Assembly (NCBI RefSeq): GCF_000478825.2 | Contig: NZ_CP007542.1 | Location: 1,550,001-1,614,000 of the forward strand | Direction of reading: 5' to 3' | Length of the DNA: 64,000 nt | Origin: Synechocystis sp. PCC 6714 | GTDB taxonomy: Bacteria; Cyanobacteriota; Cyanobacteriia; Cyanobacteriales; Microcystaceae | Part shown: piece by piece, positions 8,618 through 15,997 of the stretch | Position numbering within the stretch: position 1 is the stretch's first letter | How the letters are laid out: every line of letters starts with the position of its first letter | Notes under the pieces: generated by a model | What the model saw: only the letters and a program-made list of their open reading frames with translations | What the model was told of the DNA's origin: nothing | The model's database searches: none | Program-made: the position numbers and the translations under genes

Positions 8618-9247
8618 ATGACTATCCCCACCGTTGTCAAAACCGTTCAAACCTCTGCTCCCCAAACCTTTGACCAATTTTTGAAGCAGTGCCCCGAGGA
8701 AGGCCGCTTTGAATGGGTCAATGGAGAGATTATTGCAATGGTAAACACCCGCGAACACATCGACATTGCTGCCTTTCTCACCAAAATGCTTGATCGGGAA
8801 GTGGATCGGCTGGATCTCAATTACGTTGTCCGTCAAGAGGTTTATATTCGCACTCCGGTGACAAAGAAGAAAACCACAACCTACGGCCGCATACCCGATA
8901 TTAGTGTAATTGATCGGGACCAATGGCGATCAAATCGTGGCACTTTGGGTGCTTTAACCGAGCCGATTCAGTTGGCAGTGGAAGTGGTTTCCAGTAATTG
9001 GGAAACGGATTATTTCGATAAATTGGACGAATATCAACGCCTTGGGATCAAAGAATACTGGATTGTTGACTATCTGGCGATCGGCAGTCGGGATATTTTG
9101 GGGGAACCCAAGCAACCCACCGTTTCCATTTATACCCTCAATGCCGAAGGGGTTTACGATTGCCAAGCTTTTCAGGGGCAAGAAACTCTAATATCCCCTA
9201 CGTTTTCGGAACTGGCGCTAACCCCGGAGCAGATTTTCAACCCTTGA
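8618..9247 (+). CDS. Uma2-family PD-(D/E)XK endonuclease-like protein
   Basis: 209 residues. The Uma2 (DUF820) pattern is present: an N-terminal FDQFLKQCPEEGRFEWVNG with the conserved Glu, the acidic PDISVID motif near residue 96, IQLAVEVVS with the Glu of the nuclease core, and KLDEYQRLGIKEYWIVD near the C-terminus. The fold is restriction-endonuclease-like. These proteins are massively expanded in cyanobacteria and their role is unresolved. The gene follows lepB by 41 bases. Confidence 0.85.
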   Translation: MTIPTVVKTVQTSAPQTFDQFLKQCPEEGRFEWVNGEIIAMVNTREHIDIAAFLTKMLDREVDRLDLNYVVRQEVYIRTPVTKKKTTTYGRIPDISVIDRDQWRSNRGTLGALTEPIQLAVEVVSSNWETDYFDKLDEYQRLGIKEYWIVDYLAIGSRDILGEPKQPTVSIYTLNAEGVYDCQAFQGQETLISPTFSELALTPEQIFNP

Positions 9248-9409
9248 TATAGACAATAGTGATTCGAAGAAGAAAAGGGGAATGTAGCTGATAATACAGA
9301 GACTTTCCCATTGGTTTCTGCTAGTTTTGGACAGGGGATAGAATGGGCAAAAACCTCTGTTTTTTTTAACTCTAACTATCAGGAAACCATTTAGGAGCAT
9401 TCTTTGACA

Positions 9410-10870
9410 ATGCAAGATTTTTTGAGTAATACGGTGGCATTGTCGCGGCTACAATTTGCCGTTACTGCCATTTTTCATATGCTCTGGCCGGTATTAACCA
9501 CCGGTATGGGTATTTATTTAGTAATTATCGAAGGATTATGGCTCAAAACTCGTAATTTAGACTATTATCACCATGCTCGATTTTGGGCTCGGCTCTACGT
9601 TTTGAATTTTGGTATTGGGGTAGCCACCGGTTTACCCATGGCATTTCAATTTGGTCTCAACTGGGCCCCTTTTTCGGAATCCGTAGGGGATTTTTTCGGC
9701 ACAGTGCTTGGGTTTGAGAGCACCATGGCCTTTATGCTCGAAGCTAGCTTTTTGGGCATTATGCTATTTGGTTGGGACCGAGTTCCCCCATTAATTCATT
9801 ACCTTGCCACTATTTTGGTGGCCATTGGAGCCAATCTTTCCACCTTTTGGATTCTCTCAGCCAATTCCTGGTTACAAACCCCCGCCGGAGGCATTTTTGT
9901 TGACGGAAAATTTGTGGTGCAGGACTATTTTGCGGCGATCGCTAATCCGTTTATGGTCAACAGTTTCTTGCATATGTTTTTTGCCACCCTAGAAACCTCT
10001 ATGTTTGTTATTGGGGGTATCAGTGCTTGGTGTATTCTCACCGGTCGTCAACCGCAATTTTTTGCCCGCTCTTTGCAGGTAATTTTAGTGGTGGTGATGG
10101 CGGTGGCCCCTCTGCAAATTTTCATTGGTCACCTAAGCGCAGAGCAGGTATCTGTCCACCAACCGGCTAAATTAGCGGCCATGGAAGCTCTGTGGGAAAC
10201 GGTACCAGCCCAAACCCCAGCGGCTTGGAGTGTGGTAGCTCTACCCAATGATCAGGCCGAAAAAAATGATTGGGAACTGAGCATTCCCGGAGCATTGAGC
10301 TATATTTTGGAACTCAAACCCCAACTGGATAAACCCATTCAGGGCCTGAAGCAATGGGCCCCGGTTGATCGCCCCCGCATGGTGGGTTTAATTTACTATT
10401 CTTTCCGGATTATGGTGGCCATTGGACTATTCTTTGCGGCCTTGATGGCTATAACAGTAGTGCAATGGATACGGGGTAAACTGAGCCCAGAAACCATCAG
10501 CCAACAAAAATGGTTATTGCGGGCCTGGGTCTTCGCCGCCCCGTTGGGTTATTTAGCGGTGGAAACAGGTTGGATTGTCCGTTGCGTAGGCCGGCAACCC
10601 TGGATCGTTTATGGAGAAATGCGTACAGCGGAATCCGCTTCCAATTTGCCCCCCGGTGAAATTCTCTTTTCCTTAACGGGGCTGAGCGCAATGTACATTG
10701 TCTTTTTAATTGCCACTCTTTACTTTGGCAGTCGCATTATCCGCAACGGCCCCGACCTGAATTTGCCTGCTCCCCGGGGTTCGGAAGCTTCCCTTTGGGG
10801 CAATGTTACCAAGCACGCCACTGACCGCCGCCCCGCTGACATTGCTGAAGTTGTCGAAATTAAGGAGTAG
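9410..10870 (+). CDS. cydA: Cytochrome bd quinol oxidase subunit I
   Basis: 486 residues from ATG 9410; a TTG two codons upstream is an alternative, and the TAGGAG at 9392-9397 is spaced for either. The N-terminus RLQFAVTAIFHMLWP contains H23, equivalent to the E. coli haem b595 ligand, and several long hydrophobic helices follow. The Q-loop is short, which with the length below E. coli CydA (522) fits the cyanide-insensitive/cyanobacterial bd group. With CydB it oxidises quinol and reduces oxygen in respiration. It lies 5 bases before cydB. Confidence 0.95.
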   Translation: MQDFLSNTVALSRLQFAVTAIFHMLWPVLTTGMGIYLVIIEGLWLKTRNLDYYHHARFWARLYVLNFGIGVATGLPMAFQFGLNWAPFSESVGDFFGTVLGFESTMAFMLEASFLGIMLFGWDRVPPLIHYLATILVAIGANLSTFWILSANSWLQTPAGGIFVDGKFVVQDYFAAIANPFMVNSFLHMFFATLETSMFVIGGISAWCILTGRQPQFFARSLQVILVVVMAVAPLQIFIGHLSAEQVSVHQPAKLAAMEALWETVPAQTPAAWSVVALPNDQAEKNDWELSIPGALSYILELKPQLDKPIQGLKQWAPVDRPRMVGLIYYSFRIMVAIGLFFAALMAITVVQWIRGKLSPETISQQKWLLRAWVFAAPLGYLAVETGWIVRCVGRQPWIVYGEMRTAESASNLPPGEILFSLTGLSAMYIVFLIATLYFGSRIIRNGPDLNLPAPRGSEASLWGNVTKHATDRRPADIAEVVEIKE

Positions 10871-10875
10871 GAACC

Positions 10876-11886
10876 ATGGGGCCTTTAGAACCGCTACAAC
10901 ATTTTTTACCCCAGGTGTGGTTTTTCATTTTGGGGCTTTTCCTTTTTCTTTATGTCCTACTGGACGGCTTTGATCTGGGGGTGGGTATTTTATCCCTCAC
11001 CGCTTCCACGGAGGAACGCCGCAGTATTCTCATGACCAGTTTGGGTAACGTTTGGGATGCCAACGAAACCTGGCTGGTTTTGATGGGGGGATCATTATTT
11101 GGCGCTTTTCCCCTGGCCTACGCCACCATTTTGAATGCCCTTTATTTACCCGCTGTAGTTATGGTGGTGGGTTTAATTCTCCGGGCTGTCTCGTTTGAGT
11201 TTCGGGAAAATGCCCATCGCAAATTGGTTTGGAATATTGCCTTTGGAGTAGGTAGTTTCCTGGCCGCATTGGGTCAAGGTTTTGCCCTCGGCAGTGTGTT
11301 TGAAGGCATTACCGTCGATGCCCAGGGACATTTTGCAGGCACCATGTGGGATTGGTTCACCTGGCGATCGGTCATTGTTGCCCTCACCCTCATCCAGGGC
11401 TATGTGCTGATCGGCTCCACCTATCTAATTTTGAAAACCGAAGGGGAATTGCAAAAAACCTACTTCAAAACGGCGACGATCGCCACTTGGACCACGTTAG
11501 CGGGGGCAGTGTTCATTACCGTTAGCACCCCAGCTTTTTCGGAAGAGGCCAGGGCCCAATTGTTTACCGCTCCGTTGGTGTATGTTTTTGCCGCCATTCC
11601 TTTACTGGGATTAGGGCTAATTGGGTTATTGTTGCGGAGTCTGTACCTGTGGGAAGAAAATACCCCTATTATCTGGACGTTTTTAGTCTTTTCCCTTTCC
11701 TTCATCGGTTTGGGCTTCATTATTTTTCCCAATATCATTCCCCCCAGTGTCACCATCTATGAAGCGGCGGCGGCCCCCAGTTCCCTGGTGTTTATGCTGA
11801 CCTTCATCGGTTTTCTGATCCCCATTTTGCTGTTCTACAACATCTACAATTACCTGGTTTTTCGGGGAAAAATTGTCACCGACTAA
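10876..11886 (+). CDS. cydB: Cytochrome bd quinol oxidase subunit II
   Basis: 336 residues with about eight or nine hydrophobic helices. Family motifs include YVLLDGFDLGVGIL near the N-terminus, GNVWDANETWLVLMGG, and a C-terminal IYEAAAAPSSLVFML. CydB is the structural partner of CydA. No small CydX/CydH-like ORF follows: the stop codon at 11884-11886 overlaps that of the convergent trmB gene by two bases. Start ATG 10876 follows GAGTAGGAACC, which provides a plausible ribosome site. Confidence 0.95.
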   Translation: MGPLEPLQHFLPQVWFFILGLFLFLYVLLDGFDLGVGILSLTASTEERRSILMTSLGNVWDANETWLVLMGGSLFGAFPLAYATILNALYLPAVVMVVGLILRAVSFEFRENAHRKLVWNIAFGVGSFLAALGQGFALGSVFEGITVDAQGHFAGTMWDWFTWRSVIVALTLIQGYVLIGSTYLILKTEGELQKTYFKTATIATWTTLAGAVFITVSTPAFSEEARAQLFTAPLVYVFAAIPLLGLGLIGLLLRSLYLWEENTPIIWTFLVFSLSFIGLGFIIFPNIIPPSVTIYEAAAAPSSLVFMLTFIGFLIPILLFYNIYNYLVFRGKIVTD

Positions 11887-12518
11887 GGAATTCGTTGCAA
11901 TAAACAGCGGTATACCGGACGTTGCAAGTTAAAACAGGCAATTTCCCTTTCCGTGGGCACCCCCAGGGGATTTTCCTCCAGCCAGGGGGTTGCATGGGTG
12001 AACACAAAACTGCCATTTTCAGCAAAACGATCTTTCAGATCTTGGGCTACGGGTTCCACATCGGATTGGAGCAAAACTTCCCCTCCCGGAGGCAAAGCGT
12101 TGGCGATCGCCATGACCAGTTCCGGTTGCGCCACCCGGCGTTTATTGTGCCGTTGCTTAAACCAGGGGTCGGGAAATTGGATGCTGACCCGTTGCAGGGT
12201 GGGGGGCAAAGCGCAGAAGAATTTTTCTGGCTCCACGTTGATGTTGCCAAAGAGATAATGGAGATTTTTAAACCCCAGGCGATCGCCGGTTTCGTTGGCT
12301 TCCAACACCAGGGGTTGACGGATTTCCACCCCCAAAAAATTCCAATCGGGGTATTGCTGGGCCATTTTGAGGGGAAAGCGACCCCGGGCACAGCCAATGT
12401 CTAAATGTAATGGTCGGTAAACATTGTCGTAAACGGTGACCCAATCGGGACAGGCCAGCACCTGCCGATATTTTTCACTGAGGGGATTAACGTGTTGGCG
12501 GATGCGGACTCTAGCCAA
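11883..12518 (-). CDS. trmB: tRNA (guanine-N7-)-methyltransferase
   Basis: 211 residues. The SAM-binding motif LDIGCARGRFPLKMAQQYP and FLGVEIRQPLV are those of TrmB, and the family motif SIQFPDPWFKQRHNKRR is complete, as is the C-terminal TEREIACFN region (TREKK-like in other bacteria). The enzyme forms m7G46 in the variable loop of many tRNAs. The gene is convergent with cydB and their stop codons interlock. Confidence 0.92.
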   Translation of the reverse strand: MARVRIRQHVNPLSEKYRQVLACPDWVTVYDNVYRPLHLDIGCARGRFPLKMAQQYPDWNFLGVEIRQPLVLEANETGDRLGFKNLHYLFGNINVEPEKFFCALPPTLQRVSIQFPDPWFKQRHNKRRVAQPELVMAIANALPPGGEVLLQSDVEPVAQDLKDRFAENGSFVFTHATPWLEENPLGVPTEREIACFNLQRPVYRCLLQRIP

Positions 12519-12552
12519 GGAAATTTAGCCCAATACAACTGTGAGATCTAGT

Positions 12553-13806
12553 TTATTTTCTAATATTTTCCTCGGTTTTGAGATCTATTTCCTGCCGGTG
12601 CCACCAGTGCCAACAGTCCTGGGCGATCGCCCAATCTTCTTCCGTATGGATAATCACCACATTCACCGGGGAGTCGGGGGTAGAAATGACAGTATCCCTT
12701 GGCGATCGGTCGTTTAACTCTGGATCAAGTTTTAAACCTAAAAATTCAAACCCTTGGCAAACATCCGCCCGCACAGTGGTAGCATTTTCCCCCACCCCAG
12801 CGGTAAAAACTAACGTATCCAAACCTTCGAGGGAAGCGACCATTGCCCCCAAACAACGACGAAAACGATGGATATACATGGCATAGGCTAATTGGGCCTG
12901 GGCATTACCTTGGGCTTTGGCTTGCAAAATGGCGCGTAAATCCGCCGATCGCCCGGAAACTCCCAATAAACCGGATTTTTTATTTAAGGTGGTGTTGATT
13001 TCCGCTGGGGTTAAACCCTGGGTTTCTTGCAGAAATAGCACAATGGCTGGGTCAATGGAACCGCTGCGGGCCCCCATCATCAGTCCTTCTAGGGGAGTGA
13101 ATCCCATGGTGGTATCGATGCTGACCCCATTTTTAATCGCCGTTAGGGAAGCTCCGTTGCCGATGTGACAGGTAATTAGTTTTAAATCCGCCAAGGGTTT
13201 ACCTAAAATCTCCGCTGTTTTTTGGGCGCAATATTTATGGCTAGTGCCGTGGAATCCGTAGCGACGGATGCCCAAATTAGTCCAGGCTTGGGGAATGGCA
13301 TATTCGGCGGCGGGGGCGGGAATGGTGCGGTGAAAAGCGGTGTCAAACACAGCAATCTGAGGCACTTCCCCCAACAGTGCGCTGATTGCTTCAATGCCCT
13401 CTAGGTGAGCAGGATTATGGGCTGGAGCCAGGGGAATTAAGTCTGCAATGGCCTGTTGCACTGCCGGAGTAATCAAAGTGGCTTCGGCATGATCCGTTCC
13501 TCCATGGACCACTCGATGGCCCACCAGGTCAATCTCTGCCAAACTTTTCAACACTGCATCATCCCCCGTTACCAGGGTGTCCAACATTCGGGCTATACCT
13601 TGTTGGCGATCGCCAGTTTCCAGAATGATCACTTGTTTTTGGCCAGCAGTTTCCACCGTTAACCGCCCCTGATTTGCCAACACCGTCCAATCAATGAAAG
13701 CCTCCCATAAGGGCTCCGGTATCGTCTCCGGTAGGTGATCGCCAGGAAGGTCATAGAGACAACTTTTTTGGCTACTGGAACCGGCGTTGAGAATCAGAAA
13801 TTTCAC
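12553..13806 (-). CDS. ackA: Acetate kinase
   Basis: 417 residues from a GTG at 13806. This start gives the canonical N-terminus (V/M)KFLILNAGSSSQKS with the phosphate-binding loop. Further motifs are HRVVHGG, GFHGTSHKY (catalytic region), ITCHIGNGAS and VFTAGVGENA. It interconverts acetate + ATP and acetyl phosphate. The GTG overlaps the TGA stop of the upstream dienelactone hydrolase gene as GTGA, so translation is probably coupled. No phosphotransacetylase gene is in the window. Confidence 0.93.
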   Translation of the reverse strand: MKFLILNAGSSSQKSCLYDLPGDHLPETIPEPLWEAFIDWTVLANQGRLTVETAGQKQVIILETGDRQQGIARMLDTLVTGDDAVLKSLAEIDLVGHRVVHGGTDHAEATLITPAVQQAIADLIPLAPAHNPAHLEGIEAISALLGEVPQIAVFDTAFHRTIPAPAAEYAIPQAWTNLGIRRYGFHGTSHKYCAQKTAEILGKPLADLKLITCHIGNGASLTAIKNGVSIDTTMGFTPLEGLMMGARSGSIDPAIVLFLQETQGLTPAEINTTLNKKSGLLGVSGRSADLRAILQAKAQGNAQAQLAYAMYIHRFRRCLGAMVASLEGLDTLVFTAGVGENATTVRADVCQGFEFLGLKLDPELNDRSPRDTVISTPDSPVNVVIIHTEEDWAIAQDCWHWWHRQEIDLKTEENIRK

Positions 13807-14543
13807 GGCAATGCAGTTTGAAAGAGTTGTTTCACCTTTTGCCAAGCATCGGCGGCCGCTTCCGCGTTATAGCTGGCCCTTTGGTCACAGAAAAAGCCAT
13901 GGTCCGCACCGGGGTAACGGAAGATTTTATGGTTCACCTGATACTTAGTCAGAGCTTGTTCGATCTGCTCCGTATCCGCCATGGGAATGCTGGCATCTTC
14001 CAAACCAAAGAAGGCGTATAAAGTACCCTGGATTTTATCGGTATAGGCAATGGGCGGTTCCGCTGACCCTGGGGCCCAATGGGGAATGCCCGCACCATAA
14101 AAGGATGCTGTGGCTTTGACTGTGGGTAAACTAGCCCCTAAATAGACGATCCAGCCGCCAAAACAAAAGCCAATTAATCCGACTCCGCCGGGTTTAGCAC
14201 TGGGTAAACTCAACCCATAGGCAATGGTGGCTTCCAGGTCACTGAAAATTTCTGCGCTATTGGTTTGATCTTTGAGTTTTTTGCCCGCTTCAATGCTCTC
14301 TGGGGTGTAACCAGTTTCAAAGCCTGGAGCTTGGCGTTGGTAAATGGCCGGGGCGATCGCCACGTAACCTTCTTTAGCAATGCGTTCTGTCACGTCCCGG
14401 ATATGGCTATTAACCCCGAAAATTTCTTGAAGCACAATCACTACAGGATATTGACCCACGGCCACTGGCTCGGCCAAATAGCCCGCAATTTGTAAATCTT
14501 GGTTAGGGATGGTGACCAGGGTGGTCTTGATATCAACAGTCAT
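13803..14543 (-). CDS. Dienelactone hydrolase family protein
   Basis: 246 residues of an alpha/beta hydrolase. The nucleophile elbow is GFCFGG (Cys nucleophile), with an Asp near VLQEIFGVN-type core strands and a C-terminal YPGADHGFFCD supplying the His, giving the Cys-Asp-His triad of carboxymethylenebutenolidases. In cyanobacteria the natural substrate is unknown. It overlaps ackA by four bases and is the promoter-proximal gene of this two-gene unit. Length is typical. Confidence 0.85.
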   Translation of the reverse strand: MTVDIKTTLVTIPNQDLQIAGYLAEPVAVGQYPVVIVLQEIFGVNSHIRDVTERIAKEGYVAIAPAIYQRQAPGFETGYTPESIEAGKKLKDQTNSAEIFSDLEATIAYGLSLPSAKPGGVGLIGFCFGGWIVYLGASLPTVKATASFYGAGIPHWAPGSAEPPIAYTDKIQGTLYAFFGLEDASIPMADTEQIEQALTKYQVNHKIFRYPGADHGFFCDQRASYNAEAAADAWQKVKQLFQTALP

Positions 14544-14674
14544 ACACTACCCGGAAATAATAACTTCTAGCCTATCTCAGAATTTGTTTGGCCATCCCTA
14601 TTTTTTCTCTTGACTCTTCTGACTTTGAAAAATTTTGTGGGTTTATCACCATAGACAGAGGTGTAAATGGGAAT

Positions 14675-15043
14675 TTAAATTTCCTTGTCCGATGGACCTT
14701 TGCGTCTATTGCAGGGGGGACAAAGTAATTGTAAATTCTTCTCATCCACTGCTAAATGGGGATGGGTTTTAATTGGTTTAATATGATCTACTTCAAAATA
14801 TTCTGGTTCTTGGTGGACAAAATCACAATTAGGATTGGCACACCGATATTTTTGCTTTTTGTGTTGTTCTCTCTTCCAAGTTTTACCGTCTTGGGAACTT
14901 CTCCATAAATTGAACTGATGGCGTGGAGAATAGTATTGATTAATACGTGCCACCCTGTCGTCAAGATTTGCTAAACCAGCCATGACTCTAGATTTAGCCA
15001 TTCTGTATTGATAGTATAATTCCCGAAAATCATTTTTTTCCAT
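14675..15043 (-). CDS. HNH endonuclease
   Basis: 122 residues. A zinc-type HNH domain fills the C-terminal half: C68 and C73, then the catalytic DHI at 86-88, N103 and a second cysteine pair C108/C111 followed by NRRKG. The basic N-terminal half probably contacts DNA. It is the last of three overlapping genes on the minus strand (14-base overlap with the next) in an AT-rich segment without HIP1 sites. Similar small HNH proteins occur in phages, homing elements and defence islands; nothing here decides which. Confidence 0.8.
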   Translation of the reverse strand: MEKNDFRELYYQYRMAKSRVMAGLANLDDRVARINQYYSPRHQFNLWRSSQDGKTWKREQHKKQKYRCANPNCDFVHQEPEYFEVDHIKPIKTHPHLAVDEKNLQLLCPPCNRRKGPSDKEI

Positions 15044-15410
15044 AACGACCTTTTATTTCCTGGGATCTTCTTTCTAACTTAGCTATTTTTCTATTTATCT
15101 GGCTTGATTTGGCCATGATTTTTTGTGCTAAATTACCAATTTCTGAAATGTCATCACTTCCAAATTCCCCTTGGACTAAATTATCTAGGGTTGGCACCAA
15201 GATGTTTTTGACCTTTTTAAGGGAGTCTATTGTATTTTGTTTGATTCTCTTTTTGTTGAGGTAGTTATCTATGGACACAATAATTTCTTGGACGTTATAA
15301 GCATTGGCTCTTTTGATTTTTGTGATAGGGGTAAGTTGAGTAACAATTTGTTTGGTTACATATCTAGTTAACCCGAGATCAACCAACTGCTTTTGTGTTA
15401 TTAATTCCAT
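15030..15410 (-). CDS. Hypothetical protein of the HNH cassette
   Basis: 126 residues from ATG 15410, chosen because GAGG lies nine bases upstream; ATGs at 15419 and 15425 are also possible. It starts MELITQKQLVDLGLTRYVTKQIV, which resembles a short helix-turn-helix-like DNA-binding segment, and continues as a Lys/Ile-rich, largely helical chain. I do not recognise the family. It overlaps genes on both sides (32 bases with the upstream one, 14 with HNH), so the three must be translated from one message. Confidence 0.55.
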   Translation of the reverse strand: MELITQKQLVDLGLTRYVTKQIVTQLTPITKIKRANAYNVQEIIVSIDNYLNKKRIKQNTIDSLKKVKNILVPTLDNLVQGEFGSDDISEIGNLAQKIMAKSSQINRKIAKLERRSQEIKGRYGKK

Positions 15411-15858
15411 TTTTATCATCCTCATATGCTGAAATCATTGCTTCAACCCAGGGCTCAGGCTTTAAGCCTATATTTCTAGCAATACCATATAGTTTGACAA
15501 TGAACTCCATCAGTAAACCTTCTTGGGCTTTAACTTCTTCTTTAAGATTAGAGATTTCTTCCACATGGTTTTGCTGGATTTCTTGAATTTCTTTTTTCCT
15601 TTTCGTCACCTCAGCTTTCTGGACCGCTTGTTTTCTTTGTCTATCCAATAAAACTTCCCCAGCAAAATCAGCTAATACAAGGGAAATAATGGCAATATCT
15701 TTATCTGTAATATCTTCTATGCCGTACTCGTGTCTGTAGTATTCTAAAGTGGATTGAAGATTGGAAAAATCAACATTTAGCTCCTGGTAGGCTCTTTTCG
15801 CGTCAGCCTTCGTCCATCCAAGCTTAGTGGCAAATTCAATTGCCTCATTTTTGTTCAT
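15379..15858 (-). CDS. Hypothetical coiled-coil protein, first gene of the HNH cassette
   Basis: 159 residues. The N-terminal ~45 residues (NEAIEFATKLGWTKADAKRAYQ) look like a small helical bundle. A central coiled coil follows (residues ~75-115: KAEVTKRKKEIQEIQQNHVE), then a short C-terminal helical part. No catalytic motif is seen and I do not recognise the family. Base composition and Lys/Ile codon use differ from the flanking core genes. A copy of a 14-bp direct repeat covers its start codon. Confidence 0.6.
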   Translation of the reverse strand: MNKNEAIEFATKLGWTKADAKRAYQELNVDFSNLQSTLEYYRHEYGIEDITDKDIAIISLVLADFAGEVLLDRQRKQAVQKAEVTKRKKEIQEIQQNHVEEISNLKEEVKAQEGLLMEFIVKLYGIARNIGLKPEPWVEAMISAYEDDKNGINNTKAVG

Positions 15859-15947
15859 AATCCCTCTCCCCTGAGTAATAGTTGTGACCTACAAGTTTAC
15901 CCATTCCCTAGTTTAAACTAAAGTCGTTCCTTTTTCATAATCCCTCT
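15854..15947. repeat. 14-bp direct repeat at the edge of the HNH cassette
   Basis: TTCATAATCCCTCT occurs at 15854-15867, spanning the start codon of the coiled-coil gene, and again at 15934-15947, 80 bases further, in the gap before modBC. No third copy was seen near 14.6 kb. It could be an insertion or duplication scar or a regulatory repeat. Confidence 0.6.
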
Positions 15948-15997
15948 GCCGACAATGGACGTAACATAAGAAACAATTGAACGATCTTTCCCACTGC

